Shown here in pieces: positions 6,507-7,825 of a DNA stretch of 7,825 nt. A model generated the notes under the pieces. It made no database searches, was not told the origin of the DNA, and saw only the letters and a program-made list of their open reading frames with translations. How positions within the stretch are numbered: position 1 is the first letter of the stretch; each line of letters starts with the position of its first letter. The position numbers were made by a program, and so were the translations under genes. This DNA is from an uncultured Lysobacter sp. (lineage in GTDB: Bacteria > Pseudomonadota > Gammaproteobacteria > Xanthomonadales > Xanthomonadaceae), in the NCBI GenBank assembly GCA_946479915.1, contig CAMLHR010000048.1, forward strand, positions 1 to 7,825, read 5' to 3'.

Positions 6507-7825
6507 TCACCCCTCGAACGCATTCTGCGCCCGCAGCGGCCGTTCTGCAGGCGCGCGCAGCACGTCGCCGAGCGCCTCGCAGACGCGGATGCGGGCCGTG
6601 GTCACGCATTCAGTTTCCCCGTCCGCATCGCCCAGGTGGGCCACCACGCAGGCGACGCGCACGCTGCCGTCGTCCGGCAGCAGGTCCTCGTGGCCGGCCA
6701 GGCGCGCGTGCAGCGCATCGAGCTCGCGCTCGGCCCGCGCCACGACGTCGGCGCGGTCGGTACCGCCCCAGAGCAGCACCGTCACGTCCACCATCGAGTC
6801 CCAGAACCAGCTGTCGTACTCGACCACGCAGTCCATGGCGACGGCGTCGGTGCCGCCGTAGATGAAGCGGCGCAGGCGCCGGCGGAACTCGCGCAGGCGC
6901 GTGTCCAGCAGGTGGCGTCCGACGCCGGGGTCCGGGACGAAGCGGATGCGCGCGAGCGCGACCCACGGGTGCAGGTCCGGGTGGAACCCCTGCCGGTAGT
7001 CGTCGTTGCCGATCGCGCTGTTGCGCTGCGTGGCCGCGTACAGGCGGCACAGGCCGAACGACAGCGCGACGAAACCCATCGCCGCGAAGATGTCGAAGAA
7101 CACGCCGAACGCGGTGAGCCCGACGAAGGCGATCGCGAACAGCACGAGGTTGGCCGCAACGAACATCGAGTCCAGTTCCCAGGCCGGCTCGCCGCGGAAG
7201 AACGCGTAGCCGGTGAGCGCGACCAGCAGCGCGGCCAGCAGGTACTTCACCCAGGCCGGCGGCATCCAGATCGCACGGTTGGCGAGCAGGGCCTCGGTGG
7301 CCTCGGCGTGGACCTCCACGCCGGCCATCGTGGGATCGACGGGCGTGGGCTTGGCGTCGTTGAGGCCCGCGGCGGTGTAACCCACGAGCACCGTGCGCCC
7401 GCGCAGGTCGGGTGCGGGTTCGTCCGGCGGCCGGCAGATGGGCTCGCCCTCGAGCAGGTCCGCCGCGCTGATGCCCGGCAGGCGCGTGCGCGTGCGCCAG
7501 TCGATGCGGATGCTGTCGGGATAACGCGCGAGCGCCGCCGGGTCCGGGCCCGCGGCCAGGCGCAGCGCGAGGGAGGGGATCGCCCAGTCGCCGACCTCCT
7601 CGCGCAACGGCACGTCGCGCAGCACGCCGTCGGCGTTGCGGGTGACGTTGAGCAGCGCGCTGTGCCGTGCCATCGCCTCGCCGTACGGCAGCAGGATGGC
7701 CACCGTCGGGTCGTCCTTCGGCCCGGGCACGATCGGGAACGCGGACGGCACCTGCGACACGCGCGTCGTCTCGCCGGCGTCGTAGTCGGCGTCGAGGCGG
7801 GTGGTGCCGAACACGAAGCGTCCGT
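6507..7825 (-). CDS. CHASE2 domain membrane sensor with unassigned C-terminal domain (5' end off the window)
   Basis: CHASE2 is an extracytoplasmic sensing domain usually followed by three membrane helices and a signalling output. The N-terminus is beyond the right edge; about 439 residues are visible. The CHASE2 core is clear from LRGRTVLVGYTAAGLNDAKP and AGVEVHAEATEALLANRAI (about 7270-7410), preceded by ALLNVTRNADGVLRDVPL and SLALRLAAG. A hydrophobic helix follows at about 7195-7253 (WVKYLLAALLVALTGYAFF), then two closely spaced ones at about 7040-7175. The last ~170 residues (6510-7019), on the predicted cytoplasmic side, show no histidine-kinase, GGDEF, class III cyclase, kinase or phosphatase motif that I can recognise. 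They include an Arg-rich stretch (RLREFRRRLRRFIYGG) and VEYDSWFWDSMVDVTVLLW. The GTG at 7814 is not the start because the frame continues to the edge. The gene ends TGA-TGA and is followed after 16 bases by the M48 peptidase, its likely operon partner. Confidence 0.88.
   Translation of the reverse strand, partial: GRFVFGTTRLDADYDAGETTRVSQVPSAFPIVPGPKDDPTVAILLPYGEAMARHSALLNVTRNADGVLRDVPLREEVGDWAIPSLALRLAAGPDPAALARYPDSIRIDWRTRTRLPGISAADLLEGEPICRPPDEPAPDLRGRTVLVGYTAAGLNDAKPTPVDPTMAGVEVHAEATEALLANRAIWMPPAWVKYLLAALLVALTGYAFFRGEPAWELDSMFVAANLVLFAIAFVGLTAFGVFFDIFAAMGFVALSFGLCRLYAATQRNSAIGNDDYRQGFHPDLHPWVALARIRFVPDPGVGRHLLDTRLREFRRRLRRFIYGGTDAVAMDCVVEYDSWFWDSMVDVTVLLWGGTDRADVVARAERELDALHARLAGHEDLLPDDGSVRVACVVAHLGDADGETECVTTARIRVCEALGDVLRAPAERPLRAQNAFEG

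Noticed and set aside
6491..6523. Longer M48 start at the ATG at 6523
   Set aside because: It would add 11 charged residues before the signal peptide and overlap the CHASE2 stop. The ATG at 6490 has an AGGAGGG at ideal spacing and gives a normal signal sequence.
5204..6865. A 1.66-kb open plus-strand frame opposite the M48 and CHASE2 genes
   Set aside because: The product is compositionally biased and has no recognisable domain, while the opposite strand encodes the intact HEIGH peptidase.
7812..7814. GTG at 7814 as the CHASE2 gene start
   Set aside because: The frame remains open to the right edge, and the CHASE2 domain would lack its preceding membrane helix and N-terminal part.

Overview
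The window is very GC-rich, has almost no spacer DNA, and carries the gene order yhdP-tldD-yjgA-pmbA. Together with the protein sequences this points to a gammaproteobacterium of the Xanthomonadaceae/Lysobacteraceae (Lysobacter- or Luteimonas-like). That placement is inference from recognised families; no rRNA or other definitive marker is present.

Left part (1-4627) is mostly core housekeeping. Bases 1 to about 116 read, on the minus strand, as a piece of a membrane protein unrelated to what follows. At about 97-125 this switches abruptly into the C-terminal third of yhdP (AsmA/TamB-like envelope lipid-transport protein), so the left edge looks like a chimeric or rearranged junction. After yhdP come tldD (+), yjgA/darP (-) and pmbA/tldE (+). 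TldD and TldE together form a zinc-dependent peptidase; YjgA is a 50S ribosome-assembly protein. tldD and yjgA overlap tail to tail, and yjgA and pmbA start head to head with essentially no spacer.

Middle (4628-5121): a 9-bp GC-rich hairpin follows pmbA. Next comes a small DUF4870 membrane protein whose ribosome-binding site lies inside a TGTGA-N6-TCACG element resembling a CRP/Clp operator. Its 3' end overlaps the convergent peptidase gene, and a 15-bp hairpin with one bulged base lies just past its stop codon, inside the peptidase coding sequence.

Right part (5099-7825, minus strand) is a two-gene unit. A CHASE2-domain membrane sensor, cut by the right edge, is followed after 16 bases by an exported SH3-like/M48 metallopeptidase with an intact HEIGH site. 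The sensor ends in a roughly 170-residue cytoplasmic-side domain that I cannot assign to any known output family. This sensor-peptidase pair is the best candidate for an under-described system here. I see no CRISPR array, tRNA, rRNA, insertion sequence or classical defence genes. Apart from the spacers noted, there is no gene-free stretch longer than 300 bases.
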